From an uncultured Stenotrophomonas sp. (GTDB taxonomy: Bacteria > Pseudomonadota > Gammaproteobacteria > Xanthomonadales > Xanthomonadaceae): a stretch of DNA of 64,000 bases. A program made the translations under genes and the position numbers. Of this stretch, positions 18,452 through 30,337 are shown piece by piece. The stretch is taken from contig NZ_CAMFIA010000001.1 in assembly GCF_945952405.1 (NCBI RefSeq), forward strand, positions 310,001-374,000, read 5' to 3'. A model generated the notes under the pieces. The model saw only the letters and a program-made list of their open reading frames with translations. It was not told the DNA's origin and searched no databases. How positions within the stretch are numbered: position 1 is the stretch's first letter; each line of letters starts with the position of its first letter.

Positions 18452-18964
18452 ATGAAAGATATCGAGCGCCGCATCCTGCTGGGCAGGGTTGTCGGCGCTT
18501 TTGGTGTGCGCGGCGAGATCAAGCTCGAGTCCTGGACCGAGCCACGTTCCGCCATTTTCCGTTACCAGCCGTGGATCGTGCGCAGCCCGTCCGGCGTGGA
18601 AACCACGCTTGAAGGTGTCCGTGGCCGCGACAGCGGCAAGCACCTGGTGGCCCGGTTCCCCGGCGTCGAAGACCGCGATGCGGTCGAGGCGATGCGTGGC
18701 ACCGAGATCTACGTTGCCCGCAGCGCGCTGCCGCCGCCGAAACCCGACGAATACTACTGGGTGGACCTGGAAGGCCTGGAGGTGAAGACCACCGAGGGCG
18801 TTGCCCTGGGCCAGGTCTCGCACCTGTTCAGCACCGGCGCCAATGATGTGGTGGTGGTGCGTGGTGACCGCGAGCGGATGATTCCGTTCGTGCAGCCGGA
18901 CTTCGTGGTGTCCGTCGATTTCGAGGCCAACCTGGTCGTGGTCGACTGGGATCCCGAGTTCTGA
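18452..18964 (+). CDS. rimM: Ribosome maturation factor RimM
   Basis: 170 residues. The N-terminal RimM domain ([19 protein letters not shown]) binds S19, and the C-terminal PRC-barrel contains [14 protein letters not shown] and the closing [28 protein letters not shown]. It assists maturation of the 30S head. The ATG at 18452 has only a weak ribosome site and sits just after a stable hairpin, consistent with low translation. Confidence 0.96.
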   Translation: MKDIERRILLGRVVGAFGVRGEIKLESWTEPRSAIFRYQPWIVRSPSGVETTLEGVRGRDSGKHLVARFPGVEDRDAVEAMRGTEIYVARSALPPPKPDEYYWVDLEGLEVKTTEGVALGQVSHLFSTGANDVVVVRGDRERMIPFVQPDFVVSVDFEANLVVVDWDPEF

Positions 18965-18972
18965 GTGTGAGC

Positions 18973-19731
18973 ATGCGTTTCGACGTCATCACCCTGTTCC
19001 CCGAGTTCCTCGCCCAGTCCGCTGGATTGGGCGTGGTCGGGCGTGCGCAGGAGAAGGGGTTGTTCAGCCTGCACGGCTGGAATCCCCGTGACTACGCCGA
19101 GGGCAACTACCGCCGGGTCGACGACCGTCCGTTTGGCGGCGGCCCGGGCATGGTGATGCTGATCGAGCCACTGCAGGCCTGCCTGCAGGCGATCCGCGAT
19201 GCTGATCCGACCCCGGCGCGGGTGACCTATCTCAGCCCGCAGGGCGCGCCGTTGACCCAGGCCAAGGTGCGGGAACTGGCGGCGCTGCCGCGCATGGTCC
19301 TGCTCTGCGGTCGCTACGAGGGCATCGACGAGCGCTTCCTGGAAGCCAATGTGGACGAGGAGATCTCGCTCGGCGATTACGTGCTGTCCGGTGGTGAACT
19401 GGGCGCGGCGGTGATCATCGACGCCGTGGCCCGCCTGCAGGACGGTGCCCTGAACGATGCTGAATCGGCAGCGCAGGACAGCTTCGAAGGGGACCTCGGC
19501 CTGCTCGACTGCCCGCATTACAGCCAGCCGGCCCAGCACCCGCTGGGCGACGTGCCGGACGTGCTGCGTTCAGGCAATCATGCGGCCATCGCCGCCTGGC
19601 GCCGCCAGCAGTCGCTGCTGCGTACCGCGCAGCGGCGCCCGGACCTGCTGGATGAACAGGCGCTGGGCAAGGCCGACCGCACCTTGCTGGACCTGGCCCG
19701 CCAGGCCCGCACACAGAAGGCCAGCCCCTAG
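18973..19731 (+). CDS. trmD: tRNA (guanosine(37)-N1)-methyltransferase
   Basis: 252 residues from [15 protein letters not shown]. TrmD's trefoil-knot SAM site is visible in [17 protein letters not shown] and [16 protein letters not shown]. The substrate loop [12 protein letters not shown] and the C-terminal tRNA-binding helices also match. It methylates G37 to prevent +1 frameshifting. A GTG two codons upstream (18967) is an alternative start. Confidence 0.96.
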   Translation: MRFDVITLFPEFLAQSAGLGVVGRAQEKGLFSLHGWNPRDYAEGNYRRVDDRPFGGGPGMVMLIEPLQACLQAIRDADPTPARVTYLSPQGAPLTQAKVRELAALPRMVLLCGRYEGIDERFLEANVDEEISLGDYVLSGGELGAAVIIDAVARLQDGALNDAESAAQDSFEGDLGLLDCPHYSQPAQHPLGDVPDVLRSGNHAAIAAWRRQQSLLRTAQRRPDLLDEQALGKADRTLLDLARQARTQKASP

Positions 19732-19885
19732 CGCAGGGCTGGCTTTATCGGCTATCATGGCCAATTCCCGCCAGCTCCGGCCGGCGCGCGCAGTACCCAA
19801 AACAAACGTGCAGCACAGTCCGGTGACTGCATGAGCCTACGTTGTCGAAACGACACGCCCACCCGAACAAGAATCGGTGTAACCC

Positions 19886-20287
19886 ATGAGCAAGCTGAAC
19901 AAGTCCATCGTCGCGGAATTCGAATCCGCCCAGATCACCCGCGAACTGCCGAAGTTCAGCCAGGGCGACACCGTTGTCGTCAACGTGAAGGTGAAGGAAG
20001 GCAACCGTGAGCGCGTGCAGGCCTACGAAGGCGTTGTGATCGGCACCAAGAATGCCGGCCTGAACTCCTCGTTCACCGTCCGCAAGATCTCGCACGGCTA
20101 CGGCGTCGAGCGCGTTTTCCAGACCCACAGCGCCATCATCGACTCGGTCGAAGTGAAGCGCCGCGGTAAGGTCCGCGCCGGCAAGCTGTACTACCTGCGT
20201 GGCCTGGAAGGCAAGGCTGCCCGCATCAAGGAAGACCTGGCTGCCGCTGCGCAGGCCAAGGCTGCCCGTCTGGCCGAAAAGGCCTGA
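19886..20287 (+). CDS. rplS: 50S ribosomal protein L19
   Basis: 133 residues, beginning [13 protein letters not shown]. The bL19 core [29 protein letters not shown] and [23 protein letters not shown] is intact. The C-terminal Ala/Lys-rich extension is longer than in E. coli (115). It closes the operon; the 154-base gap after trmD holds a CCAGCCC/GGGCTGG hairpin around the trmD stop. Confidence 0.97.
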   Translation: MSKLNKSIVAEFESAQITRELPKFSQGDTVVVNVKVKEGNRERVQAYEGVVIGTKNAGLNSSFTVRKISHGYGVERVFQTHSAIIDSVEVKRRGKVRAGKLYYLRGLEGKAARIKEDLAAAAQAKAARLAEKA

Positions 20288-20311
20288 TAAACAACTTCGG
20301 TTGTTGCCGCG

Positions 20312-20341
20312 ACGGCCACCTTCGGGTGGCCGTTTGCGTTT
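20312..20341 (+). terminator. Terminator of the rpsP-rplS operon
   Basis: ACGGCCACC-TTCG-GGTGGCCGT followed by TTGCGTTT lies 24 bases after rplS. A smaller ACAAC-TTCG-GTTGT hairpin precedes it at 20291-20304. Confidence 0.75.
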
Positions 20342-20369
20342 CAGTCATTGCATCGGCCACGATTCGGCA

Positions 20370-20750
20370 ATGAATGACATCCATCCGCGCTATCCCGCCG
20401 AGATCCAGGCGGCGCTGCGCTTCCTCGATGGCAGGGGGCTGGCGCGCGTGCAGTCGGCGCCGTTGCTGCACCGCCTGCTGTGGCGCATGGGCATCGCCCT
20501 GCCACCACCGATCCTGGCCGGCTTCGGCATCAATGCGCTGGTGCAGGGCCTGCTGTTCGGACTGTTCTGGACCGGCCTGATGTGGCTGATGCTGTGGCAG
20601 GGCAGTCAGCGCCCGCTGTTCCTGCTGCTGGTCGCCGGGCTGCTGGCCGGCGCCCTGTTTGGCGTCGTGATGGCAGCCCTGATGCGCTCGCTGCGCCGCC
20701 ACCGCCGATTGCCGGACTGGAAGCAGTTCCTGGCCGGGCAGGTGCGATGA
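20370..20750 (+). CDS. DUF6404-like small membrane protein
   Basis: 126 residues starting MNDIHPRYPAEIQAALRFLDGRGL. It continues with APLLHRLLWRMGIALPPP, two membrane segments (about 50-70 and 78-100) and a basic tail. The arrangement matches the DUF6404 family of small inner-membrane proteins. Function is unknown. The ATG at 20370 is chosen over the longer frame, which runs through rplS. Confidence 0.75.
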   Translation: MNDIHPRYPAEIQAALRFLDGRGLARVQSAPLLHRLLWRMGIALPPPILAGFGINALVQGLLFGLFWTGLMWLMLWQGSQRPLFLLLVAGLLAGALFGVVMAALMRSLRRHRRLPDWKQFLAGQVR

Positions 20751-20828
20751 GTCGATGGCGCACTGCGCCGTGACCGGCCCCGGGCGCCGCGCTAGGCTGC
20801 GCGTTCCTGCCGATGGAGGTGCCGTGCG

Positions 20829-21263
20829 ATGCCTGCCAAGCGAACCGCACCTTCCGCCGCGCCGCGGCTGCTGGCGGGCGGCAACCCGCAGATCGCCAAG
20901 GGCGAGGGCGACGCCACGGTGCAGGCCTATATCGCAGCGATGCCGGGCTGGAAGCGGCCACTCGGTGCACGCCTGGATGCGCTGATCGGGCAGGCCGTGC
21001 CGGGCGTGCACAAGGCGGTGAAGTGGAACTCGCCGATGTATGCAGTCGCGCCGGGCAAAGGCTGGTTCCTCAGCTTCCATTGCTTCACCCGCTACATCAA
21101 GGTGGCCTTCTTCCGCGGCGCGGCGCTGAAGCCGACACCGCCGGAGCCGTCCAAAAGTGCTGACACGCGCTACCTGCACATCCATGAGGATGGTGGGCTG
21201 GATGAGGGGCAGTTCCTCGATTGGGTGCGCCAGGCGGCGGCACTGCCTGGTGAACGCATGTAG
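20829..21263 (+). CDS. DUF1801 domain protein
   Basis: 144 residues. The YdhG-like DUF1801 core is seen in ATVQAYIAAMPGWKRPLGARLDALI, VHKAVKWNSPMYAV and GWFLSFHCFTRYIKVAFFRG. These small alpha/beta proteins have no established biochemical role. A second DUF1801 protein follows 49 bases downstream. Confidence 0.82.
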   Translation: MPAKRTAPSAAPRLLAGGNPQIAKGEGDATVQAYIAAMPGWKRPLGARLDALIGQAVPGVHKAVKWNSPMYAVAPGKGWFLSFHCFTRYIKVAFFRGAALKPTPPEPSKSADTRYLHIHEDGGLDEGQFLDWVRQAAALPGERM

Positions 21264-21311
21264 TTAATCATGTAATCCGGCATTCCTGTTTCTTTCTGAC
21301 GAGGGCTTGTA

Positions 21312-21719
21312 ATGACCCGCCATGCGCCGAATCCTGCTGATGCCGTAACGTCGGCAGCGGAACTGATCGATGCACGCATCGTCGAGCTGGGGGACTGGCG
21401 TGGGGAAGCGCTCGCGCAGGTGCGCGCACTGATCCATGCCGCGCTGCCGGACGTGCAGGAAACCTGGAAATGGCGCGGTACGCCGGTGTGGGAGCACAAC
21501 GGCATCCTGTGCACCGGCGAGGCCTACAGGCAGGCGGTGAAGCTGACCTTCGCCCAGGGCGCGGCTTTGCCTGACCCGAAGGGGTTGTTCAATGCCAGCC
21601 TGGAAGGCAACACCCGGCGCGCGATCGACATCCATGAGGGCACGATGCCCAATGCTGCGGCATTCAAGGCATTGCTGCGCGAGGCCGCGAAGTTCAACGC
21701 GGCAAGAAAAAAGCGCTGA
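21312..21719 (+). CDS. DUF1801 domain protein, second copy
   Basis: 135 residues with the same fold as its neighbour: LGDWRGEALAQVRALIHAALPDVQETWKWRGTPVWEH and YRQAVKLTFAQGAAL. The tail AAKFNAARKKR is basic. The two tandem proteins share the plan but diverge strongly in sequence. GACGAGGGCTTGTA lies ahead of the ATG. Confidence 0.82.
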   Translation: MTRHAPNPADAVTSAAELIDARIVELGDWRGEALAQVRALIHAALPDVQETWKWRGTPVWEHNGILCTGEAYRQAVKLTFAQGAALPDPKGLFNASLEGNTRRAIDIHEGTMPNAAAFKALLREAAKFNAARKKR

Positions 21720-21730
21720 CCACCTCTCCC

Positions 21731-21753
21731 GTAGCGCCGAGACACGCTCGGCT
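21731..21753. repeat. SMAG-like GTAG repeat
   Basis: GTAG, then GCGCCGAG ACA CGCTCGGC, lies between the DUF1801 gene and the convergent MATE gene, where it can also act as a bidirectional hairpin. Confidence 0.6.
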
Positions 21754-21769
21754 GAACCCACCCGCAGGT

Positions 21770-23242
21770 TCACCCTGGCCGCGATGTATCCAACGCGGCA
21801 TCCGGGTCGGCGACCGGTGATGGCGGGCACGCCGGAATCTCCGAGGGCGTAGCCAGTTCCTCGGCGTGCGAAGGCTTGTCCATCATCTTCGCCTTGCGCC
21901 AGCCGCCCCAGCGGTAGTACGCCAGCGACAGCAGCATCGACACCAGCGAGCTGACCGGGAAACTCCACCAGATCGCATCGGCGCCCCAGTACGGCTGCAG
22001 CAGTTCGGCGAACGGTACGCGCACGCCCCACAGCGAGCCGGCCAGGATCAGCAGCGGCGGAATCACCGCACCGGTGGAGCGCACCACGCCGGAGATCACG
22101 AAGCTGACGCCGAAGAAGAGGAACGAGCCGATCACCACGTGGTTGAGGTGGCGGGCAATATCCAGCGCCTGGCTGGCCGGTGGCAGGAACAGCGCCAGCA
22201 GCTGGCGATCGAACACCACCAGCGGCAGGATCAGCGCGCCGGTCAGCAGGAAGTTGAACAGCACGCCCTGGCGGGCGGTGCCGCGCACGCGGTCCCAGCG
22301 CTGCGCGCCGACGTTCTGCGCAGCCATCGACGAGCATGCGGCACCGATCGCCATCGCCGGCATCTGCAGGTAGTTCCACAGCTGCAGCGCGGCACCGTAA
22401 CCGGCACCGGTAGCGGTGCCGTACTGGTTGACCATGGTCATCAGCAGGATCACCGACAGCGAGATCAGCACCATCTGCAGGCCCATCGGCACGCCCTTGA
22501 CCACCAGCGCCTTGAGGATGGCGAAGTCGAGCTTGAACAGGCGCATGTCGGCGCGGCCCAGCCACAGCGTGTGGCGCTTGTGCCGCATGTACAGCAGCAG
22601 GCCGGCCAGCGACAGTGTCTGCGCGATGAGTGTGGCCCAGGCCGAACCGGCGATGCGCAGCGCGGGGAACGGCCCCATGCCGAAGATCAGCACCGGGTTC
22701 AGCACGATATCCAGTGCCACCGACACCATCAGGAAACGGAAGGGCGTGCGCGAATCACCGGCACCGCGCAGCGCAGCGGTGAGGAAGGCGAAGGCATACA
22801 GCGTCGGCATCGCCAGGAAGATGATCTGAAGATAGGCCTCGGCCAGCGGCAGCGAGGCCGCGGGCGTACCCATCGCCGCCAGCAGCGGATGCGCCATGAA
22901 CCAGCCGGCGATGGCGATGATCACCGACAGCCCGATGAAGAAGGTGGCACTGGTGCCGACCACCCGCCGCGCCTGCGCGATGTCGCGCGCGCCGATGGCC
23001 TGGCCGATCAGGATGGTCGAGGCCATGCCGAAGCCGAACACCGAGCCGATCAGGAAGAACATGATGTTGTTGGCGTTCGCGGTGGCGGTCAGGGCCGCCT
23101 CGCCGAGGAAGCGCCCCACCCATACCGCATTCACCGAACCGTTCAGCGACTGCGCGATGTTGCCGGCCAGGATCGGCAGGGAAAACAGCAGGAGATTGCG
23201 GCCGATCGGGCCGGCGGTCAGGTCAAGCGGCGCTTTGGCCAT
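21770..23242 (-). CDS. MATE family efflux transporter
   Basis: 490 residues with twelve membrane segments. The N-terminal half begins MAKAPLDLTAGPIGRNLLLFSLPILAGNIAQSLNGSVNAVWVGRFLG. Internal duplication is visible in the second half (ALVVKGVPMGLQMVLISLSVILLMTMVNQYG). The QAIGARDIAQARR and QNVGAQRWDRVRG loops are the paired MATE signatures. It likely exports cationic drugs by Na+ or H+ antiport. The start at 23242 excludes an implausible 98-codon upstream extension. The soluble C-terminal tail is Pro/Ser-rich. Confidence 0.93.
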   Translation of the reverse strand: MAKAPLDLTAGPIGRNLLLFSLPILAGNIAQSLNGSVNAVWVGRFLGEAALTATANANNIMFFLIGSVFGFGMASTILIGQAIGARDIAQARRVVGTSATFFIGLSVIIAIAGWFMAHPLLAAMGTPAASLPLAEAYLQIIFLAMPTLYAFAFLTAALRGAGDSRTPFRFLMVSVALDIVLNPVLIFGMGPFPALRIAGSAWATLIAQTLSLAGLLLYMRHKRHTLWLGRADMRLFKLDFAILKALVVKGVPMGLQMVLISLSVILLMTMVNQYGTATGAGYGAALQLWNYLQMPAMAIGAACSSMAAQNVGAQRWDRVRGTARQGVLFNFLLTGALILPLVVFDRQLLALFLPPASQALDIARHLNHVVIGSFLFFGVSFVISGVVRSTGAVIPPLLILAGSLWGVRVPFAELLQPYWGADAIWWSFPVSSLVSMLLSLAYYRWGGWRKAKMMDKPSHAEELATPSEIPACPPSPVADPDAALDTSRPG

Positions 23243-23304
23243 GGAGTGGTGATCGAATCCCGGGAGGCGCACACTAGCACCAAGCCGGTTTGCAGGATGT
23301 GGCA

Positions 23305-23544
23305 ATGCATCAACCACTGCAGGTGAAGCGGAACCTGGCGCTGGCCTTGATCGGCGCCCTGTTGGCCGCATGTTCGACGGGTGACCGGCTGGGCGATACC
23401 CAGGTGCGGCCGACCGACCGTCCGGAGTGCCTGGTCGGCAGTCAGCGCAAGGACCTGTCCGCCGGCGTACCGACCCTGATCGGGGGCAGCGGTTGCCGCA
23501 CCGACCCCGACCACCCGCGCCCCCTGAACAAGCCAACGGAGTAG
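23305..23544 (+). CDS. Small putative lipoprotein
   Basis: 79 residues. A short signal with lipobox LIGALLAAC is followed by STGDRLGDTQVRPTDRPECLVGSQRKDLSAG. The gene is divergent from the MATE pump and ends 9 bases before hslR. No family recognised; an I78/subtilisin-inhibitor-like fold is conceivable from the Cys pair and size but is a guess. Confidence 0.6.
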   Translation: MHQPLQVKRNLALALIGALLAACSTGDRLGDTQVRPTDRPECLVGSQRKDLSAGVPTLIGGSGCRTDPDHPRPLNKPTE

Positions 23545-23553
23545 TACGCCCCG

Positions 23554-23961
23554 ATGCACGAGCTTTCCGCGCTGTCGCCCAGTGTCCGCCTGGACATCTG
23601 GCTGTGGGCGGCCCGTTTCTTCAAGACCCGCAGCCTGGCCAAGCAGGCCATCGAGACCGGCAAGGTCAGCGTCGCCGGCCAGCGTCCGAAATCCTCGCGC
23701 GCGGTGCGCGTCGGCGAGCAGCTGCAGGTCGACCGCGGCGAGGAGCATTTCGAGATCCAGGTGCTGGGCCTGAGCGATCAGCGCGGGCCTGCACCGGCAG
23801 CGCAGCAGCTGTATGCCGAAAGCGAGGCTTCCAAGGCGCGCCGTGCCGAACAGAGGGCGCTGCGCATTGCCGCACGCGATGGCTTCCAGCCGCCGGAGCA
23901 CAAGCCGGACAAACGCGCGCGGCGGTTGATCCGCGCGTTGGGTGATATCGACGCGTTGTAA
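23554..23961 (+). CDS. hslR: S4-domain RNA-binding heat-shock protein Hsp15
   Basis: 135 residues. The S4 domain opens VRLDIWLWAARFFKTRSLAKQAIETGKVSVAGQ, the standard HslR pattern. A basic C-terminal tail follows (PDKRARRLIRAL). HslR binds stalled 50S subunits carrying nascent chains. It lies just downstream of the small lipoprotein gene. Confidence 0.93.
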   Translation: MHELSALSPSVRLDIWLWAARFFKTRSLAKQAIETGKVSVAGQRPKSSRAVRVGEQLQVDRGEEHFEIQVLGLSDQRGPAPAAQQLYAESEASKARRAEQRALRIAARDGFQPPEHKPDKRARRLIRALGDIDAL

Positions 23962-23998
23962 CCGGTCGCCGGACCAGGCCCGGCGACCGCCTGCTTGA

Positions 23999-24601
23999 TC
24001 AGCGCTTGCTGCCCAGCAGGTTGCCACCCAGCTTGAGCAGGTCGCTCATGCCGAACTGGCCGTCGCCGTCCTGGTCCAGCACGCTGCCGAGCAGGCCGCC
24101 GGCAATGCCGCCCTGCTGCTGCACCTGCTGCTTTTCCTGGCCGAGCGCCTGGCTGAGCGCGCCGGCATCGGCCTGGCCGCCGCCGAGGCGCTGGGCGAGG
24201 AAGGCCATCACGATCGGCGCGAGGATCTGCAGCAACTGGCTGGTGCGGCCGCTGTCGAGCTGGGTGGCCTGCGCCAGGCCGGTTTCCACCTTCTGCTGGC
24301 TGCCACCAAAGATATGGCCGAGGATGCCGGCGCCATCGCTGGCGGCACCGCCGCCACCGCCGCCCAGCACCGAGCCGAGCACGCTGCCCAGGTCCAGTCC
24401 GCTGTGGTTGGTCTGCAGAGCACCCAGCAGGGCCTGCGCGCCCTGCGGCTGCGACGCGTTGTTGCCCAGCGCGCCCATCAGTACCGGCAGCGCGGCGCTG
24501 ATCGCACCGGAGGCCTGGGTGTCGCTGATGCCGAGCTGCTGCGAGACCTGCTGCAGCGGGGCGCCTTGCAGCTTGGCGAGAAGTTCATCGGTCAGGCTCA
24601 T
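23999..24601 (-). CDS. DUF937 protein with C-terminal EF-hand-like loop
   Basis: 200 residues, DUF937 type: LGISDTQASGAISAALPVLMGALGNNA, a Gly-rich linker, then QLLQILAPIVMAFLAQRLGG. Near the C-terminus DQDGDGQFGMSDLLKLGGNLLG fits a calcium-binding EF-hand loop (D-x-D-x-D-G-x-x-x-x-x-D) joined to a helix. DUF937 proteins are related to YidB and of unknown role. It is convergent with hslR and lies 108 bases after the catalase stop on the same strand. Confidence 0.85.
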   Translation of the reverse strand: MSLTDELLAKLQGAPLQQVSQQLGISDTQASGAISAALPVLMGALGNNASQPQGAQALLGALQTNHSGLDLGSVLGSVLGGGGGGAASDGAGILGHIFGGSQQKVETGLAQATQLDSGRTSQLLQILAPIVMAFLAQRLGGGQADAGALSQALGQEKQQVQQQGGIAGGLLGSVLDQDGDGQFGMSDLLKLGGNLLGSKR

Positions 24602-24663
24602 CAGGGGAATCCTCGATTGGAGTTGGGCGTGCAGAAGGTACGACGGCGGCCGTTAAAACGGCG

Positions 24664-24688
24664 ACGCCGCCTCACCAGGAGGCGGCGT
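24664..24688 (-). terminator. Terminator downstream of the catalase gene
   Basis: ACGCCGCCTC pairs perfectly with GAGGCGGCGT around a five-base loop. On the minus strand it is followed by CGCCGTTTTAACGG, giving a short U run. It separates the catalase from the DUF937 gene. Confidence 0.7.
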
Positions 24689-24709
24689 GCCGTACACGGG
24701 GGAGGGCGA

Positions 24710-26353
24710 TCAGAGCTCGATGTCTTCGGCGCCCGGGGTTGCGGTGGGGAAGTCCGCTTCCGGCTGTGCCGGCTTGAACGGGTCCGACGGCTGGCTGGCC
24801 AGTGCCTTCAGCGCGGCAGCGACGCCGGCGCCGTAGGCCGGGTCGGCCTTGCTGCAGTTGTCGATGTGGCGCTGCTTGATGAAGTCCGGCGCGTCGCCGA
24901 GGGCGCGGGCGGTGTTGGCGAACAGGCGATCCTTCTGGGCCTGGTTGTAGCTGCGGAACAGCGCGCCGGGCTGGCTGAAGTAGTCGGCGTCATCCTCGCG
25001 GAAGTTCCAGAAGTCGGCATCGCCGCGGATCTTCATCGGCGGTTCGCGGTACTCCGGCTGCTCCTGCCACTGGCCGTAGCTGTTCGGCTCGTAGTGCGGC
25101 AGGCCGCCGTAGTTGCCATCCACGCGCATCGCACCATCGCGGTGGTTGCTGTGCACCGGGCAGCGCGCCGCGTTGACCGGAATCTGGTGGTGGTTCACGC
25201 CCAGGCGGTAGCGCTGCGCATCGGAGTAGGCGAACAGGCGTGCCTGCAGCATCTTGTCCGGCGACGGGCCGATACCCGGCACCAGGTTGCTCGGTGCGAA
25301 CGCCGACTGCTCCACGTCCTGGTACCAGTTGACCGGGTTGCGGTTCAGTTCGAACTGGCCCACTTCGATCAGCGGGTAGTCGCTCTTCGGCCACACCTTG
25401 GTCAGGTCGAACGGATGCACGCGGTAGGTTTCCGCGTCCAGTTCCGGCATGACCTGGATGAACAGCTTCCACTTCGGGAAGTCGCCCTTTTCGATCGCGG
25501 CGAACAGATCGCGGCCGTGGCTCTCGCGGTCATGGCCGACCAGGATCTGCGCCTGTGCGTCGGTGAGCGATTCGATGCCCTGCTGGCTGACGAAATGGAA
25601 CTTGACCCAGAAGCGTTCGCCATCGGCATTGGTGAAGCTGTAGGTATGCGAGCCGAAGCCGTGCATGTGGCGGAAGCTGCGCGGGATGCCGCGGTCGCTC
25701 ATCACCACGGTGACCTGCAGCAGGGCCTCGGGCAGCAGGGTCCAGAAGTCCCAGTTGTTGCGCGCGCTGCGCAGGTTGGTATGCGGGTCGCGCTTGACCG
25801 CCTTGTTGAGGTCGGCGAACTTGCGCGGGTCGCGCAGGAAGAACACCGGCGTGTTGTTGCCGACCAGGTCCCAGTTGCCTTCTTCGGTGTAGAACTTCAG
25901 CGCGAAGCCGCGGATGTCACGCTCGGCATCGGCGGCGCCACGCTCACCCGCCACGGTGGTGAAGCGGGCGAACATCTCGGTCTGCTTGCCGACCTTCTCG
26001 AACAGCTTGGCACGGGTGTACTTGCTGATGTCGTGGGTGACGGTGAAGGTACCGAACGCGCCCGAGCCCTTGGCGTGCATGCGGCGCTCGGGAATGATCT
26101 CGCGGTTGAGGTTGGCCAGCTTTTCCAGCAGCCAGACATCTTCCATCAGCAGCGGGCCGCGCGGCCCGGCGGTCTTGCTGTTCTGGTTGTCCACCACCGG
26201 CGCGCCGAAGGCCGTGGTCATCGGCGTGACCGGATCGTCGCCGTGCTTCTGCTTCGGCGTGGTGCTGAGCTCGCGCTGCTGCTGTGCGCCCTGCTCAGGC
26301 GACGGTGCGCTGTGATACGGGCACTTGGCGTTGTTGTTGTCGGACTGGCTCAT
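24710..26353 (-). CDS. Monofunctional heme catalase
   Basis: 547 residues, between small-subunit (about 480) and large-subunit (750) clades because of an N-terminal extension ([16 protein letters not shown]) and C-terminal tail. Catalytic His is in [12 protein letters not shown] and Asn in [14 protein letters not shown]. The proximal heme Tyr is in [14 protein letters not shown]. It decomposes hydrogen peroxide. The N-terminal CPYH is typical of KatA/KatB-type bacterial catalases. An OxyR-like half site lies about 100 bases upstream of its start. Confidence 0.93.
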   Translation of the reverse strand: MSQSDNNNAKCPYHSAPSPEQGAQQQRELSTTPKQKHGDDPVTPMTTAFGAPVVDNQNSKTAGPRGPLLMEDVWLLEKLANLNREIIPERRMHAKGSGAFGTFTVTHDISKYTRAKLFEKVGKQTEMFARFTTVAGERGAADAERDIRGFALKFYTEEGNWDLVGNNTPVFFLRDPRKFADLNKAVKRDPHTNLRSARNNWDFWTLLPEALLQVTVVMSDRGIPRSFRHMHGFGSHTYSFTNADGERFWVKFHFVSQQGIESLTDAQAQILVGHDRESHGRDLFAAIEKGDFPKWKLFIQVMPELDAETYRVHPFDLTKVWPKSDYPLIEVGQFELNRNPVNWYQDVEQSAFAPSNLVPGIGPSPDKMLQARLFAYSDAQRYRLGVNHHQIPVNAARCPVHSNHRDGAMRVDGNYGGLPHYEPNSYGQWQEQPEYREPPMKIRGDADFWNFREDDADYFSQPGALFRSYNQAQKDRLFANTARALGDAPDFIKQRHIDNCSKADPAYGAGVAAALKALASQPSDPFKPAQPEADFPTATPGAEDIEL

Positions 26354-26451
26354 TGGCTGGCTCCTGGTGGCGGTGAAGACGTGGGAAACATCTTCACTCG
26401 ACTTTAGCTATGGCCAGATGAAATGAATAATCGAATGATCCGTTCAGGTTG

Positions 26452-26466
26452 ATAGTTTGGGCCTAT
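26452..26466. promoter_or_regulatory. Candidate OxyR half-site upstream of catalase
   Basis: ATAG-N7-CTAT is present exactly (ATAGTTTGGGCCTAT), the consensus half of an OxyR operator. It is about 100 bases ahead of the catalase ATG. The adjoining half, spaced by 7 bases, is not well conserved on either side. Confidence 0.45.
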
Positions 26467-26568
26467 CGAAAGGCGTGATCGCATTCGCCTGGCCTTTCGA
26501 TTGGCGCGGCGCTGCAACCGACAGCCAGGGCCTCCTGCAGGGCGTCGGGAGGCCCACCGGGCGCGGTC

Positions 26569-29160
<2,592 letters not shown>

Positions 29161-29295
29161 GGCACTCGTGGATCAGGGCATCCGGCCGCGCCGGAAGGCA
29201 GCGGCAGCGGAGCAGGTACAGGGCCGTCCATGGTAACTGCTGGGGCCGTGTGCCGCCGCAGCCCCAGGCGCACGGCGCCGGCGCGGGGAGCGCCG

Positions 29296-29688
29296 TCAGG
29301 CCGGGACCAGGGTGATCTGCCGGTGGCTGGCGAAGATCTCCATCACGATCTCGAAGTAGGTCTGGCCCTCGCCCCGTTGCAGGGCGTCCAGCTGGCGGGC
29401 AATGGCCTGCGGGTTGAAGCCGGCGGGCGCCTGCAGTTTGGCCTGCAGCCAGCGACGGGTGGCATCGGTGCCCAAGGCGCTGCGGCTGTGCGCGATGCCA
29501 CGCCAGACCACCGTGGCCTGGGCGTGGCCGTTCAGCACGCCATATGCGCCATGCAGCAGGTCATCCAGTGCGTCCAGGCTCGGTCCGAGCTGCCAGTCCT
29601 CGCCGGCCATGAACACGCGGTTGATCTCCGCGTACAGGCTGGGGATGTCATGGATGGCGCTGCCTTCGATCTGCAGGATGAGTGTCAT
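29296..29688 (-). CDS. Barstar-like ribonuclease inhibitor family protein
   Basis: 130 residues. The barstar fold signature reads IEGSAIHDIPSLYAEINRVF, then WQLGPSLDALDDLLHGAYG (the conserved N/S-LDAL-D helix) and ATVVWRGIAHSRSALG. Barstar-like proteins bind and neutralise barnase-type RNases. No RNase gene is adjacent. It sits at the left edge of the AT-richer pocket of orphan small genes, 135 bases before mutS on the same strand. An independent cellular role is possible because such orphans are widespread in this family. Confidence 0.8.
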   Translation of the reverse strand: MTLILQIEGSAIHDIPSLYAEINRVFMAGEDWQLGPSLDALDDLLHGAYGVLNGHAQATVVWRGIAHSRSALGTDATRRWLQAKLQAPAGFNPQAIARQLDALQRGEGQTYFEIVMEIFASHRQITLVPA

Positions 29689-29803
29689 GCGCCCACTGTA
29701 GCGGTGCCGGCGGCAGTCTGCTGACCGTCATTGAAGCAATCAGGACCGGGAGTGGGCCGGAAGCGCTTGACCATGGCATGGGGCTACGCATGGAAATCGT
29801 ATT

Positions 29804-29941
29804 ATGTGCGGATCCTGCGCGGTGGGGTGTTGGCTGATCTGTCCACGTTGTGAGCAAGGTGAAGTGCTTGAGGCTCACCTCAAGCAGGAGTGGGCACTTC
29901 GGCGGGCGACTCGCGTGGCTCCGATAAACGGATTTGGGTGA
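29804..29941 (+). CDS. Short Cys-rich ORF, possible remnant
   Basis: A 45-codon frame starts MCGSCAVGCWLICPRCEQGE, with five cysteines including a CPRC pair, and ends APINGFG three bases before the next gene's GTG. The frame is open back to 29771. Tight spacing to the next gene resembles the end of a toxin-like gene leading into its immunity gene. It is short and unproven; no family recognised. Confidence 0.25.
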   Translation: MCGSCAVGCWLICPRCEQGEVLEAHLKQEWALRRATRVAPINGFG

Positions 29942-29944
29942 TAT

Positions 29945-30337
29945 GTGGATTCCTTCCAGTTTTCGATTGAGCGCTTTCTGAGCGTTGATGATGTGCGCGC
30001 GGTGCTGTCGGAGTCGCTGGGTGTGCCGCAATCAATTGTGTTCGATTCTGATGCGTATTGGGATCACGCGCAGATTGAGGGGGCGGTGGGGATATGGGTC
30101 ATGCATGATGACGGCCCGTTCAAGACCATCGTCAATGCCTATAGCGGCTTGAATCTAAGCGATGAGGAGCTCGGGCGTCTGGCCATTCGGATGGCGCCGA
30201 AGTTCGAGTCAGGGGTTCTGGTCGGGGATCACTTCAGTAATGCTCCTGATCTGGAGGGGCGCTTTGCTGTCTGCTATCCGGACGGGAGTTTGAGATTTGG
30301 GTATGAAGTGGAGGGGGCTATTGAGTTCTTTGAATGA
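29945..30337 (+). CDS. Hypothetical acidic protein, immunity-like
   Basis: 130 residues from a GTG start (MDSFQFSIERFLSVDDVRAV). Features: LGVPQSIVFDSDAYWDHAQIEGAVGIWVMHDDG, NLSDEELGRLAIRMAPKFESGVLVGD and FAVCYPDGSLRFGYEVEG. It is acidic, single-domain and cytosolic, like many immunity proteins of polymorphic toxin systems. No named family is recognised. Codon use is visibly less GC-biased than mutS. Confidence 0.6.
   Translation: MDSFQFSIERFLSVDDVRAVLSESLGVPQSIVFDSDAYWDHAQIEGAVGIWVMHDDGPFKTIVNAYSGLNLSDEELGRLAIRMAPKFESGVLVGDHFSNAPDLEGRFAVCYPDGSLRFGYEVEGAIEFFE

Noticed and set aside
24314-26407. Plus-strand ORF of 697 codons over the catalase
   Set aside because: Antisense to an intact catalase with all active-site motifs.
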